Assembly: GCF_017656495.1 (NCBI RefSeq)
Contig: NZ_JACDNS010000001.1
Span: 62,001 to 126,000, forward strand
Length of the DNA: 64,000 nt
Source: Thermococcus sp.
GTDB lineage: Archaea; Methanobacteriota_B; Thermococci; Thermococcales; Thermococcaceae
Direction of reading: 5' to 3'
Part shown: positions 51,674 to 60,150 of the stretch, one piece after another
Position numbering within the stretch: the first letter of the stretch is position 1
How the letters are laid out: each line of letters starts with the position of its first letter
Position numbers and translations under genes: made by a program
The notes under the pieces: model-generated
The model's input: the letters and a program-made list of their open reading frames with translations, nothing else
Database searches by the model: none
Told to the model about the DNA's origin: nothing

Positions 51674-52297
51674 ATGCCAATAGCAACACCCCCAACTATT
51701 CCTATACCCAGAAAACGATGGGAAGGCATTCTCAAGGAATCTACAAGGAAGAAAAAACTAAAAAAGGAGGAGTTTAGATTAGTTTATGTGAGAATCGAGA
51801 CAAAAAATGATAAAACTGTTGGTGAAAGTGCTAAAGAGCTCGAAATAAGGTTTAAGGAGTTTTCTCCGGCAAGACTCATTGAACCAGATGAAACCAACTT
51901 GCTATTAGCAGTTGAGAAGTTCTTAAAAAATAATCCACCAAGGATTTACGTTGTTGAGCTGACCGATAGGATAAGCCGATGGTTTTATGTGTTTCCAAGT
52001 GCCGAGAAGATAAAATTTGAGAAAAAAAGTAGTTATCGGGTATTTGTTGTAAAAAAGAAAGATGCCGTTAAAGAAATTCTTGAAAGAATTGCCAGTGGTG
52101 AGTTTTCAAAGAAGTTTAAACTCGACTTTTTAACGATTCTTCAGATTTTAATAGGATTTGCTCCTTTTGTAATTGCATACATAGCAGGAGAAAAGTCCCT
52201 CCAGAATTTGTTCAACTATCTTCTTTGGGCGGTTGCGATTATCTCAGCAATTCAAGGTATTAAAAAAGGATACAAAGAGAAAAGTTGGGAAGAGTAG
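51674..52297 (+). CDS. Membrane-anchored tandem-family protein 1
   Basis: A 207-residue protein: a proline-rich start, a soluble alpha/beta domain (residues about 33-140), then two membrane helices (about 152-170 and 178-195) and a short basic tail. In the soluble domain A-R-L-I-E-P (66-71) and V-V-E-L-T-D-R-I-S-R-W-F-Y-V (93-106) recur in the next genes, which shows common descent. No catalytic motif is visible. GGTGAGCAA precedes the ATG. It lies after gatE and has a separate TATA-like element. Function unknown; its stop overlaps the antisense C/D box sRNA at 52294. Confidence 0.8.
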   Translation: MPIATPPTIPIPRKRWEGILKESTRKKKLKKEEFRLVYVRIETKNDKTVGESAKELEIRFKEFSPARLIEPDETNLLLAVEKFLKNNPPRIYVVELTDRISRWFYVFPSAEKIKFEKKSSYRVFVVKKKDAVKEILERIASGEFSKKFKLDFLTILQILIGFAPFVIAYIAGEKSLQNLFNYLLWAVAIISAIQGIKKGYKEKSWEE

Positions 52298-52353
52298 TCA
52301 GTGCATCGGCTCCTCATCACAGCTCAGAGTGAGGGAAAAAGTCATCATCCTAC
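52294..52353 (-). ncRNA. C/D box methylation guide sRNA
   Basis: Reading the minus strand from 52353: stem GTAG (52353-52350), box C ATGATGA (52348-52342), a 14-base guide, box D' CTGA (52327-52324), a 4-base spacer, box C' GTGATGA (52320-52314), a 12-base guide, box D CTGA (52301-52298), and stem CTAC (52297-52294) pairing with GTAG. All four boxes match the consensus and the D'-C' spacing is typical of archaeal sRNAs. GTTTAAAAGG at 52384-52375 is a TATA box about 27 bases upstream of the 5' end. The D' guide contains TTTCCCTCAC, complementary to the widely conserved 23S string GTGAGGGAAA. That target is from memory and unverified. Confidence 0.85.
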
Positions 52354-52374
52354 GTGAAAATATGCAAGTAGAAT

Positions 52375-52384
52375 CCTTTTAAAC
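52375..52384 (-). promoter_or_regulatory. TATA box of the C/D box sRNA
   Basis: On the minus strand GTTTAAAAGG is centred about 27 bases upstream of the predicted 5' end of the sRNA (52353), the normal distance between TATA and start in this group. Confidence 0.6.
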
Positions 52385-52410
52385 ACAACGTTATAATTTC
52401 TCATGATAAA

Positions 52411-52420
52411 ATTTTTAAAC
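52411..52420 (+). promoter_or_regulatory. TATA box of tandem-family gene 2
   Basis: ATTTTTAAAC after an A-rich stretch lies 28-37 bases before the ATG at 52448, so the leader is very short but includes GAGGG. Confidence 0.45.
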
Positions 52421-52447
52421 TTCAATGAGTATTAGCAGAGGGTTAAA

Positions 52448-53056
52448 ATGAAAGCTAAATGGGAAGTCATCTATTACCTCCAGAAGCTTGAAAACTACGA
52501 AGAGCTTGAAAAAAAGAGCTGGGAACTTAGAGAGGCATGGTTTAAGAGCAGAAAAGTTGCTGCACTTCTAAATCCAGATGTACTGACATTTGAAGATGCT
52601 CTGTGCGATGTTCTTCTTAACCATAAAATCAGTTATATCCTTGAACTGAGGCAAGGGGATAATAGATGGTTTTTCGTTACTGGGGAGGGCTTTATCGTTG
52701 ACTATTCGCTTAAGGTGAGATACAAAATATTCCGTGATAGTGGCATTAGCAGGGTTGCTAAGAAGATTCACTCTGGCATTATCCTATCTCGAAATAGAGT
52801 TGAGAGACTCACAAATGGGCTAAATCTGTTTGTGCTGGGATTATTAGTTATGAGCTCTCTCTTCCTATCGTGGGTTTATCCTAGGGCTGTTGAGTGGATA
52901 TTTGACAATCTTTGGAATCTCATTGTATTGCTTGGTTTAATTGGTCTTTACTATGATATTGCTCCCTACATAACAGGGTACAGGGAGGTTTTGGAGTATG
53001 GAGTTCTATCACATAAAGGCAGAGTTCAATCCACAATTCTTCGAACGTACCCTTAG
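52448..53056 (+). CDS. Membrane-anchored tandem-family protein 2
   Basis: A 202-residue protein with the same order as family protein 1: soluble domain (about 1-115), two membrane helices (126-144 and 154-170) and a polar tail. Its motif block A-L-L-N-P (39-43), F-E-D-A-L (48-52), and I-L-E-L-R-Q-G-D-N-R-W-F-F-V (64-77) aligns with members 1 and 4. The last 58 bases overlap the next gene in another frame, so its tail beyond residue 183 may be recent. GAGGGTTAAA precedes the ATG. No enzyme motif is visible. Confidence 0.78.
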   Translation: MKAKWEVIYYLQKLENYEELEKKSWELREAWFKSRKVAALLNPDVLTFEDALCDVLLNHKISYILELRQGDNRWFFVTGEGFIVDYSLKVRYKIFRDSGISRVAKKIHSGIILSRNRVERLTNGLNLFVLGLLVMSSLFLSWVYPRAVEWIFDNLWNLIVLLGLIGLYYDIAPYITGYREVLEYGVLSHKGRVQSTILRTYP

Positions 53057-53711
53057 TGATATGCGCTTTATCTACTGGATTAAAGGTAACAGAAGTGAGC
53101 TGAAACATGTCTTGGGCGAGTTTATAGATGAGAGATATGAGGAGTTCTTCTATTTCGTTGAGTTAGATGAAGATAACTGTTATCTCATAGCTTCAACCGT
53201 TCCGTTAAAGCTTTCCTTCATTCCTACCTACGCAAAGAGGTTTAAATCAAAAAGAAAGCTTTTTCTCAAAACTTTCGCTTCTATTCAGCTTAGTCCGGTT
53301 TATACTAGGACATCAATTCTCTTTGCAACGATCCTTGGACTGACATACATTGGCTATACGATTCTTCTTGTCTCAAAAGATTTCGCCTTTCTTTTTTCCT
53401 ACCTTGTGGCTTTCTTTTTGGACTATCTTTTGAAAAACCTTGGATTTGTTGAGAGTAATGATGATGCAATTAGGGTTTCTGGCAGAATGATTGTCAAAAA
53501 GAAAAAGATTAAGGAGGCAAGATACATTCGGATTGGGATAGTCACAATTTTAATTGTCCTTGCACTTTACAGACTAAAAGATGTGTTCCAGCAAGATTTA
53601 TATGCTATGGCAGGGGTTTCACTCCTTTTCCTTTTCATGTTCTCACCACTTATTGTTACATTTTTATGGTGGGCTATAAAGGAGAGGAGAGATATGAGTG
53701 AGCTTTCATAA
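52998..53711 (+). CDS. Membrane-anchored tandem-family protein 3
   Basis: A 237-residue protein with a shortened soluble domain (residues 1-100) and four membrane helices (about 106-125, 128-146, 178-192, 203-226), as if one unit had fused to a second helix pair. The block F-V-E-L-D-E-D-N-C-Y-L-I-A-S-T (53-67) corresponds to the E-L-x4-N-R-W-F-Y-V motif of the others, and the R-L-I-D-P part is lost. The ATG at 52998 lies 58 bases inside the preceding gene with TTGGAG just upstream. Its end overlaps the next gene by 14 bases. Function unknown. Confidence 0.72.
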   Translation: MEFYHIKAEFNPQFFERTLSDMRFIYWIKGNRSELKHVLGEFIDERYEEFFYFVELDEDNCYLIASTVPLKLSFIPTYAKRFKSKRKLFLKTFASIQLSPVYTRTSILFATILGLTYIGYTILLVSKDFAFLFSYLVAFFLDYLLKNLGFVESNDDAIRVSGRMIVKKKKIKEARYIRIGIVTILIVLALYRLKDVFQQDLYAMAGVSLLFLFMFSPLIVTFLWWAIKERRDMSELS

Positions 53712-54843
53712 GAAGTTCGCTGGTTATATCATTGAATATATTAAAAATCTCAATATTTGCATTTACATCAAAGTTAAGTGCCAATCTCTTACAGAGTGCT
53801 CAAAGGAGGTTGAGCACATTCTATCTTCAATGGGGATAAGGGCCAATCGTTTAATTGATCCCGAATGTTACTCCTTTGAGAGCCTTGCTGATTCTCTTTT
53901 TAATTCTGAAAGGTTCATTGAAGTTATTGAGCTGAAAAGTGATGTGAACAGAATGTTCTATGTTTTTTCCAGCAATATTCCTCTGGAGTTAAACTCTAAG
54001 ACATCTGAAAAGTTCATGTTTAAAGTAAAGAAAGAGAATGGTTTGAGATATCTTCTTAGGTTAATATGTCAAGGGAAAATTGGGGGTAAGAGACATAGAT
54101 ATCGTTCTATTATAACGTTTGGTATAAGCGTTGCCATAGGTTCTGTTATATCCTCACTCATCGGATTTCAGGGTTTTCTACCATATCTCATAAGTGGGTT
54201 GTTTGCTCTACTGTTGGCATTTGCTATAGATTATCCTTTCTCGGTTCTCAGTCTAAGAGGTGTTGAGTTAATCGAGGATAGGAAAATTGTCAAGGTCATA
54301 ATACAAAAATGGAGGATGACAAAAATGTTTTACGTCAGCTATCTCCAGATTCCCACAAATGATGCTGAGCTTCGCTCTCATGAAATACTGGAGGAATATT
54401 CTGGTTTGAATCTTAAGGAAGTATTTAGCTTGCAAGAAGCTCTAAATAGGCTTGAGGAAGACAAACTTCTCATAATATTCCACATTTTTGACAGTAGCAG
54501 AGAGATAATCTTTTATTCAGTTATCGATGATTTAACACTATCTCATCCTTTTGGAGAATTCTATTCGAGTTCTTCAAGAGAATCCCTGATTGAAATTATC
54601 TCTGATAAGCAATTCAGAGTTTTAGCCCGTCAAAAGCACTGGGGTATCCTAAAAGGGTTTGCCTATTTCTTCTTGATAACATCTGTAATTTTGCTGATCG
54701 CATTTCCCTCTTTTAGAGAAATGTTTTTTACGCTTCAGTCAGCTGTGAGCATATTCTTCAGTACATTCATTTTTCTGTCCGCAAAATACATGAAGAGAAA
54801 GTACAAGAGAAGAATTAACGACCAAGCTCCTTATGAGCCTTAG
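53698..54843 (+). CDS. Membrane-anchored tandem-family protein 4, two fused units
   Basis: A 381-residue protein composed of two family units in series. Unit one has N-R-L-I-D-P (50-55), F-E-S-L-A (60-64) and V-I-E-L-K-S-D-V-N-R-M-F-Y-V (76-89), then helices at about 138-156 and 160-178. Unit two has F-S-L-Q-E-A-L (243-249) and I-F-H-I-F-D-S-S-R-E-I-I-F-Y-S-V (260-275), then helices at about 320-336 and 343-362. A GTG start with GGAGAGGAGAG upstream lies inside gene 3. It is convergent with hmgA and overlaps its 3' end by 29 bases. Function unknown. Confidence 0.75.
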   Translation: MSFHKKFAGYIIEYIKNLNICIYIKVKCQSLTECSKEVEHILSSMGIRANRLIDPECYSFESLADSLFNSERFIEVIELKSDVNRMFYVFSSNIPLELNSKTSEKFMFKVKKENGLRYLLRLICQGKIGGKRHRYRSIITFGISVAIGSVISSLIGFQGFLPYLISGLFALLLAFAIDYPFSVLSLRGVELIEDRKIVKVIIQKWRMTKMFYVSYLQIPTNDAELRSHEILEEYSGLNLKEVFSLQEALNRLEEDKLLIIFHIFDSSREIIFYSVIDDLTLSHPFGEFYSSSSRESLIEIISDKQFRVLARQKHWGILKGFAYFFLITSVILLIAFPSFREMFFTLQSAVSIFFSTFIFLSAKYMKRKYKRRINDQAPYEP

Positions 54844-56041
54844 CAAGGTGCTTTGCAGCTATTGCTGCCAAGAGTGAAAGTTCTCCGGCTAAGACGGCTC
54901 CAGCTACTATTTCGGCAAACTTCTTTGCATTTGTTCCGGGTGGCTCTCCCCCTCCAGCAACACCCATAATTGAGAGGGCCTCTCTCTGGGATGGAACCCT
55001 TGTCCCTCCGCCGACTGTTCCAATCTCTAAGCTTGGCATTGTTATGCTTATGTATAAATCTCTCTCTGGAGTTACCTCTGCTAACGTTATTCCATGAGCA
55101 CCTTCGGTGATTTGTGCTTCGTCTTGACCTGTTGCCAAGAAAATAGCACCAACTATGTTTGCAAAATGAGCGTTAAATCCATAACTTCCAGCCTGTGCAG
55201 AGCCAACTAAGTTCTTGCGGTAGTTAACTTCAACAATCATCTCCGGGGTAGTTTTCAGCTTTTTCTCAACGATTTCTCTTGGAATAATAGCTTCAGCTAT
55301 GATGGTCTTTCCTCTGCCTAAAATGAAGTTGATTGCGTTTGGCTTTTTATCTACACACAAGTTTCCAGACAAGGCAAGGTACCTAACATCTGGGAACTTC
55401 TCTTCAATGACTTTCATTATCTCTTCACTTGCTATTGTTACCATGTTCATACCCATGGCATCACCCGTTTCAAATTCAAATCTCAAGTAGAGATTGTTAC
55501 CCACTATAAAGGGGTTAACATCTCTGAGCTTTCCATGTCTTGTAACCTTTGAAACAGCAACTTCTTGTAGATATTCTATATTTTCTTTCACCCACTCTGC
55601 AACCTCTCTTGCCCTTCTTGCATCTGGACACTTTAACAGAGGTGCTCTTGTCATTTTGTCATCAATAATTGTTGTCTTCACTCCTCCAGCTGCAGTTAGG
55701 GCAGAACACCCTCTATTCACTGAGGCAACCAATGCTCCTTCTGTTGTAGCTAATGGAATGTAAAATTCTCCTTTGGCATATTCACCATTTATCTTAAGCG
55801 GTCCAGCAACACCCATCGGGATCTGAACGACACCAATCATGTTCTCGATATTCTTCCCAATAACCTGATTTGGATCAATTGAGTAGTATCCTATGTGTTC
55901 CAAACTTATCCCAAATTTTTTCTCAAGAGCTTTTCTTCTGATTTCTGTTGCAAGTTTTTTGTCACCATTGGTGTATTTTTCAACTTGATAGAGTTTGATC
56001 TCTCCCCTTGCAACTTTCTCAATAAGCTCATCAATATTCAT
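54815..56041 (-). CDS. hmgA: HMG-CoA reductase (class I)
   Basis: A 408-residue enzyme that makes mevalonate for archaeal isoprenoid lipids. The E-G-A-L-V-A-S glutamate motif (about residues 85-91), D-A-M-G-M-N-M (about 185), G-Q-D and the C-terminal H-L-A-K-A-H catalytic histidine (about 398) are present. It has no membrane domain, as in other archaeal enzymes. GGGGGTGTTTTA gives the start. It follows the MinD-like gene by 19 bases on the same strand, so the two are co-transcribed. Confidence 0.96.
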   Translation of the reverse strand: MNIDELIEKVARGEIKLYQVEKYTNGDKKLATEIRRKALEKKFGISLEHIGYYSIDPNQVIGKNIENMIGVVQIPMGVAGPLKINGEYAKGEFYIPLATTEGALVASVNRGCSALTAAGGVKTTIIDDKMTRAPLLKCPDARRAREVAEWVKENIEYLQEVAVSKVTRHGKLRDVNPFIVGNNLYLRFEFETGDAMGMNMVTIASEEIMKVIEEKFPDVRYLALSGNLCVDKKPNAINFILGRGKTIIAEAIIPREIVEKKLKTTPEMIVEVNYRKNLVGSAQAGSYGFNAHFANIVGAIFLATGQDEAQITEGAHGITLAEVTPERDLYISITMPSLEIGTVGGGTRVPSQREALSIMGVAGGGEPPGTNAKKFAEIVAGAVLAGELSLLAAIAAKHLAKAHKELGR

Positions 56042-56060
56042 TAAAACACCCCCAAAATAG

Positions 56061-56813
56061 TTATCTTACCCTTTCAAATATCCATTCCTCAACTAATTGA
56101 CCGCTTTCGTAGAATGCCAAAGAGGCATCACTTCTAGGTTTGTATGCAAGAATTGGGATTCCTACATTTACAGATTCTGGAACATCCTCATCAAACGGAA
56201 TTATACCAAGGACAGGTACACCCAGGTCTCCCTCAACACTCTCAACAATTTTATCCACAACATCTTGCGACTCTCTCACTTTATTTAGAATTACTCCTAC
56301 CTTTAGTCCATATTCGTCTCCAAGAGCTTTAAGTTTCTCAACTTCGTTTTCTACCATAGTCTCAAATGAATATATAGGAGAACGCTCAATTTCGACAACT
56401 ATAATCTGATAATTCGCAACTTCAAAAGTGGGTAGAGTATCAAAGGGAATTCCAGTTGGAGAATCAACAAAAACTAAACCAAACTTGTATCTCATTTGGT
56501 CAACAATATCCTTAAGTCTTCTTGCAGAGATACCGAGAACATCTTGGAGATTTGTACTCCCTGGCATGACATAAACTCCAGTATGGGAATGTTTATAAAT
56601 TGCCCACTCTGGATCGAGGTTTGGATTTTTTAGAATTGAATGAACAGTATATTTTACATTTTCAAGTCCAAAGTGAAATCCAAGATTTGGCAAATATAAG
56701 TCTCCATCAATTGCAAGAACTCTATATTCTCTCTGGGCAAAATATGTGCTTAGGTTAGCAGTTGTTGTGGTCTTACCAGCTCCGCCCCTCCCTGTAACTA
56801 TTACAACGGCCAT
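56061..56813 (-). CDS. MinD/ParA-like ATPase
   Basis: A 250-residue deviant-Walker ATPase. The P-loop G-R-G-G-A-G-K-T-T-T-T (about residues 8-18) has the second lysine position replaced (G-R-G-G rather than K-G-G), followed by I-D-G-D-L-Y-L-P-N-L-G and F-V-D-S-P-T-G. A C-terminal amphipathic helix for membrane binding is possible (residues 230-250). Archaeal MinD homologues position cell-surface structures; this one's target is unknown. There is no ribosome binding site; AAATTAAATT on the minus strand near 56836-56827 fits a leaderless start. It precedes hmgA. Confidence 0.85.
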   Translation of the reverse strand: MAVVIVTGRGGAGKTTTTANLSTYFAQREYRVLAIDGDLYLPNLGFHFGLENVKYTVHSILKNPNLDPEWAIYKHSHTGVYVMPGSTNLQDVLGISARRLKDIVDQMRYKFGLVFVDSPTGIPFDTLPTFEVANYQIIVVEIERSPIYSFETMVENEVEKLKALGDEYGLKVGVILNKVRESQDVVDKIVESVEGDLGVPVLGIIPFDEDVPESVNVGIPILAYKPRSDASLAFYESGQLVEEWIFERVR

Positions 56814-56960
56814 AGATTATGCACGCCCCACAATTTAATTTTAATGAGCCTGATGAATTGAATTACACTTTAAATTTTTATTTTATGGAAATATAAGGTT
56901 TTCTAATTCACCATCGACTAACGTGCAAAAAGTAATAGAGGAGAATTAAAAGTTAGGAAT
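56814..56960. other. AT-rich gap between the TRAM gene and the MinD-like gene
   Basis: It holds the leaderless promoter of the MinD-like gene on the minus strand. I see no other gene or RNA here. Confidence 0.4.
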
Positions 56961-57203
56961 TTACCCAATCACTTCCCCAAAAGCAAATTTTTGCTTTACA
57001 GAGTTTATAACGATTTCCACCTCGTCCCCAATTTTAGTCTTGGGAACAAACACAACAAATCCTTTAATCCTTGCTATGCCATCTCCACCCTTCCCAAGGG
57101 CTTCAATTTTGACTTTATACCTTTCTCCAACCTTAACTGGAGGCTGTCTAGCTCTTGGTCTGCCTCTATCAAACTTCTTTCCACCAAACTTCCTATTCTC
57201 CAA
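56961..57203 (-). CDS. TRAM domain RNA-binding protein
   Basis: An 80-residue protein: a basic R/G/K-rich N-terminal tail, then a complete TRAM beta-barrel ([30 protein letters not shown]). Stand-alone TRAM proteins act as RNA chaperones in archaea. A TTG start at 57203, six bases after GGTGGTG, fits best; GTG starts at 57218, 57215 and 57210 remain open. TATA-like elements are at 57246-57262 and 57228-57240 on the minus strand. No neighbour explains it. Confidence 0.85.
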   Translation of the reverse strand: MENRKFGGKKFDRGRPRARQPPVKVGERYKVKIEALGKGGDGIARIKGFVVFVPKTKIGDEVEIVINSVKQKFAFGEVIG

Positions 57204-57262
57204 CTCAGACACCACCACAGAGATGTGTGCATTTAAAGGCTCCCTTTGGTGCTATTTAAACC

Positions 57263-57443
57263 TTTTGGTATTTCTTTATATTTTTCAAAACTTTTGTTGC
57301 TAAAATTCATGCTTCTAATTTTATATATTTGCAAACTTTTCCTTTAAAATAATTAGTACATTGTTGTATTTTTCACTTGACATAACTTTAGGCCAAATTT
57401 TCACCACATATAATGGAAATTTGCGCCATATTTTGCACAAAAA
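57263..57443. other. Gap between the TRAM and threonine dehydrogenase promoters
   Basis: AT-rich sequence without an ORF that has start signals and without structured RNA that I can support. Confidence 0.4.
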
Positions 57444-57453
57444 GTTTATATCG
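57444..57453 (+). promoter_or_regulatory. TATA box of threonine dehydrogenase
   Basis: CAAAAA followed by GTTTATATCG lies 47-56 bases before the ATG at 57500. The predicted leader contains GGGGATGAT. Confidence 0.55.
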
Positions 57454-57499
57454 CCTCTCGTTTAGATACTCATGTAAGCGTTTTATGGGGATGATAGAG

Positions 57500-58552
57500 A
57501 TGGTTGATAAGATGGTCGCTATCATGAAAACTAAACCTGCTTATGGTGCAGAGCTTGTTGAGGTTGACATTCCTAAGCCAAAAGAAGGGGAAGTTCTTAT
57601 TAAGGTTTTAGCAACCAGCATTTGTGGAACTGACTTGCATATTTATGAATGGAATGAATGGGCTCAGAGCAGGATCAAGCCACCTCAAATTATGGGACAT
57701 GAAGTTGCCGGGGAAGTAGTGGAAGTCGGTCCAGGGGTTGATGATATACAAGTTGGTGACTATATCTCTGCAGAAACCCACATAGTGTGTGGCAAGTGTT
57801 ATCAATGTAAAACTGGAAACTATCACGTCTGTCAAAATACAAAGATTTTTGGCGTTGATAGTGATGGTGTTTTTGCTGAATATGCCATAGTCCCAGCTCA
57901 GAATGCATGGAAGAATCCCAAGAATATTCCACCAGAATATGCAACCCTCCAAGAGCCACTAGGAAATGCTGTTGATACTGTTCTGGCAGAGCCAGTTGCT
58001 GGAAAAACTGTTCTTATAACGGGAGCTGGACCTCTTGGGTTACTTGGCATAACAGTTGCAAAAGCTGCGGGAGCTTCCCTTGTAATAGTGAGTGAGCCAA
58101 GCGACTTCAGAAGAGAATTAGCAAAGAAAGTTGGAGCTGATGTTGTTATTAATCCCTTTGAGGAGGATGTTGTCAAAGAAGTTATGGACTTAACAGACGG
58201 CAACGGTGTTGATGTATTCCTAGAATTCAGCGGTGCTCCAAAGGCTCTTGAACAGGGATTGCAGGCAGTAACTCCGGCGGGAAGAGTTTCTCTGCTTGGA
58301 CTCTTCCCAAGGGATGTCTCACTTGACTTTAACAACTTAATAATCTTCAAGTCGCTCACAGTTTATGGAATAACTGGAAGACATCTCTGGCAAACCTGGT
58401 ACACTGTTTCAAGGCTCCTTCAGAGTGGAAAGCTCAACCTAGACCCAATAATTACTCACAAGTATAAAGGCTTTGACAAGTTTGAAGAGGCCTTTGAACT
58501 TATGCGCGCAGGAAAGACTGGTAAGGTTGTATTCTTCCCACACAAGAAGTGA
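57500..58552 (+). CDS. tdh: L-threonine 3-dehydrogenase
   Basis: A 350-residue zinc medium-chain dehydrogenase that oxidises threonine to 2-amino-3-ketobutyrate with NAD. Catalytic C in [14 protein letters not shown], the structural zinc cysteines C-G-K-C-Y-Q-C, and the G-A-G-P-L-G-L-L-G Rossmann motif are present. The sequence is very similar to the Pyrococcus horikoshii enzyme, whose N-terminus also supports the start at 57500; the upstream part of the open frame is promoter. GGGGATGATAGAG precedes the ATG. Confidence 0.95.
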   Translation: MVDKMVAIMKTKPAYGAELVEVDIPKPKEGEVLIKVLATSICGTDLHIYEWNEWAQSRIKPPQIMGHEVAGEVVEVGPGVDDIQVGDYISAETHIVCGKCYQCKTGNYHVCQNTKIFGVDSDGVFAEYAIVPAQNAWKNPKNIPPEYATLQEPLGNAVDTVLAEPVAGKTVLITGAGPLGLLGITVAKAAGASLVIVSEPSDFRRELAKKVGADVVINPFEEDVVKEVMDLTDGNGVDVFLEFSGAPKALEQGLQAVTPAGRVSLLGLFPRDVSLDFNNLIIFKSLTVYGITGRHLWQTWYTVSRLLQSGKLNLDPIITHKYKGFDKFEEAFELMRAGKTGKVVFFPHKK

Positions 58553-58577
58553 ACTTTCTTTTCTCTGTTTATTTTCT
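58553..58577 (+). terminator. T-rich terminator after tdh
   Basis: Runs of three to four T with C and G breaks follow the TGA over 25 bases. Confidence 0.45.
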
Positions 58578-58628
58578 AACCGCAATTTTTAAGTAAATGC
58601 ATACCAATTTTCTGCGGGAGGGGATACT

Positions 58629-60140
58629 ATGGAACTAAGCTATCAAGAAAAATTAACTCTCATTAAGCTTAAGGACTTAAGAAGGGTAAAATTTGAGGAT
58701 CTCGTTAAGGAAACCGAACTTGATCAAGTTGCAGTCATGAGAGCTGTCTTATGGCTTCAAAGCAAGGGGCTTGCAAAACTTCACGAAAAGCAGAAGAAGA
58801 TTGTAAAGCTAACGGAAACTGGTAAAAGGTACGCTGAAATTGGACTTCCTGAAAGAAGGGCTCTAAAGCTTCTTGTTGAGAGAGGCAAAGTTGTGCTTGA
58901 TGAATTAAGGGAAGTTCTTAGTGACGATGAGCTTAAGCCGATAGTTGGAATTCTAAGAAAAGAAGGATGGGCAACGGTTAGAAAAGAAGACAAAAAGCTT
59001 GTTCTTGAGGTCACAGAGAAGGGTAAGAAGGCATTGATTTTAGAGAGACCTATAGATAAAGTTCTCAAAATTCTTGCTGAAAAAGGTGAAGTTGAAGCTA
59101 AAGAAATCGAAGGCTTAATCTCGTTAAATGAGCTTAAGAGGAGAAAGATTGCAGAGGAAGAACTTAAAACGGAGAGAGAAGTTGAGATAACTGAAGAGGG
59201 GCTTAAGCTAGCAGAAAAAGGCTTAGAACTCAAGGAAGAAATCTCAATCCTTACACCCGAACTCATAAAGAGCGGCAAGTGGAGGAGCGTTGAGTTCAAG
59301 CGCTTCAACATCAAGGCACCAGTTAAGAGAATTTATCCAGGTAAGAAGCAACCTTATAGAGCTTTCCTTGATAAGATTAGAAGAAAGCTCATTGAGATGG
59401 GCTTTATTGAAATGACTGCTGAGAGCTTAATTGAAACCCAATTCTGGAACTTTGATGCTCTGTTTCAGCCTCAGAATCATCCAGCTAGAGATTGGACAGA
59501 CACTTATCAGCTTAAGTATCCAAAGTATGGATTCTTGCCAGAGGAAGAGCTCGTTGAGAGAGTTAAAGCCTCTCACGAGCATGGGTGGATAACTGGCTCA
59601 AGAGGTTGGGGCTACAAATGGGATCCAAGAATGGCTATGATGCTGATGCCGAGGGCTCATGGAACAGCACTGAGTGCTCGCCAGTTAGCTAAAGATATTC
59701 AAATTCCAGGAAAGTACTTTGCTATCCAAAGAGTTTTCAGACCAGATGTGTTAGATAGAACTCATTTGATAGAGTTTAACCAAGTTGAAGGATTCGTTAT
59801 TGGAGAGGATTTGACCTTTAAACATCTACTTGGAATACTCAAGCGTTTTGCTACTGAAGTTGCAGGAGCGAAGAAAGTGAAGTTCCTACCAGATTATTAT
59901 CCATTCACAGAGCCCAGTGTTCAGATGAGCGCTAAACATCCAGAGCTTGGTTGGGTAGAGTTTGGGGGAGCTGGGGTTTTTAGAGAGGAAATGACTAAGC
60001 CTCTCGGAATTGATGTTCCAGTGATTGCTTGGGGAATTGGAATTGACAGATTAGCAATGTTTAAGCTCGGAATTGATGACATAAGGTATCTCTTCAGCTA
60101 TGACCTGAAGTGGCTTAGAGAAGCCAAGATAATTTGGTGA
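58629..60140 (+). CDS. pheS: Phenylalanyl-tRNA synthetase alpha subunit
   Basis: A 503-residue class II synthetase subunit with the archaeal layout: three winged-helix-like domains at the N-terminus (about residues 1-200), then the catalytic core with motif 2 [10 protein letters not shown] and motif 3 G-I-G-I-D-R-L-A-M. It activates Phe and forms an (alpha-beta)2 tetramer with PheT. GAGGGGATACT precedes the ATG. PheT starts 11 bases after its stop. Confidence 0.97.
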   Translation: MELSYQEKLTLIKLKDLRRVKFEDLVKETELDQVAVMRAVLWLQSKGLAKLHEKQKKIVKLTETGKRYAEIGLPERRALKLLVERGKVVLDELREVLSDDELKPIVGILRKEGWATVRKEDKKLVLEVTEKGKKALILERPIDKVLKILAEKGEVEAKEIEGLISLNELKRRKIAEEELKTEREVEITEEGLKLAEKGLELKEEISILTPELIKSGKWRSVEFKRFNIKAPVKRIYPGKKQPYRAFLDKIRRKLIEMGFIEMTAESLIETQFWNFDALFQPQNHPARDWTDTYQLKYPKYGFLPEEELVERVKASHEHGWITGSRGWGYKWDPRMAMMLMPRAHGTALSARQLAKDIQIPGKYFAIQRVFRPDVLDRTHLIEFNQVEGFVIGEDLTFKHLLGILKRFATEVAGAKKVKFLPDYYPFTEPSVQMSAKHPELGWVEFGGAGVFREEMTKPLGIDVPVIAWGIGIDRLAMFKLGIDDIRYLFSYDLKWLREAKIIW

Positions 60141-60150
60141 GGTGAGCAAA

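Noticed and set aside
57413..57499. N-terminal extension of threonine dehydrogenase
   Set aside because: It contains the TATA box, and the known Pyrococcus N-terminus starts near 57500.
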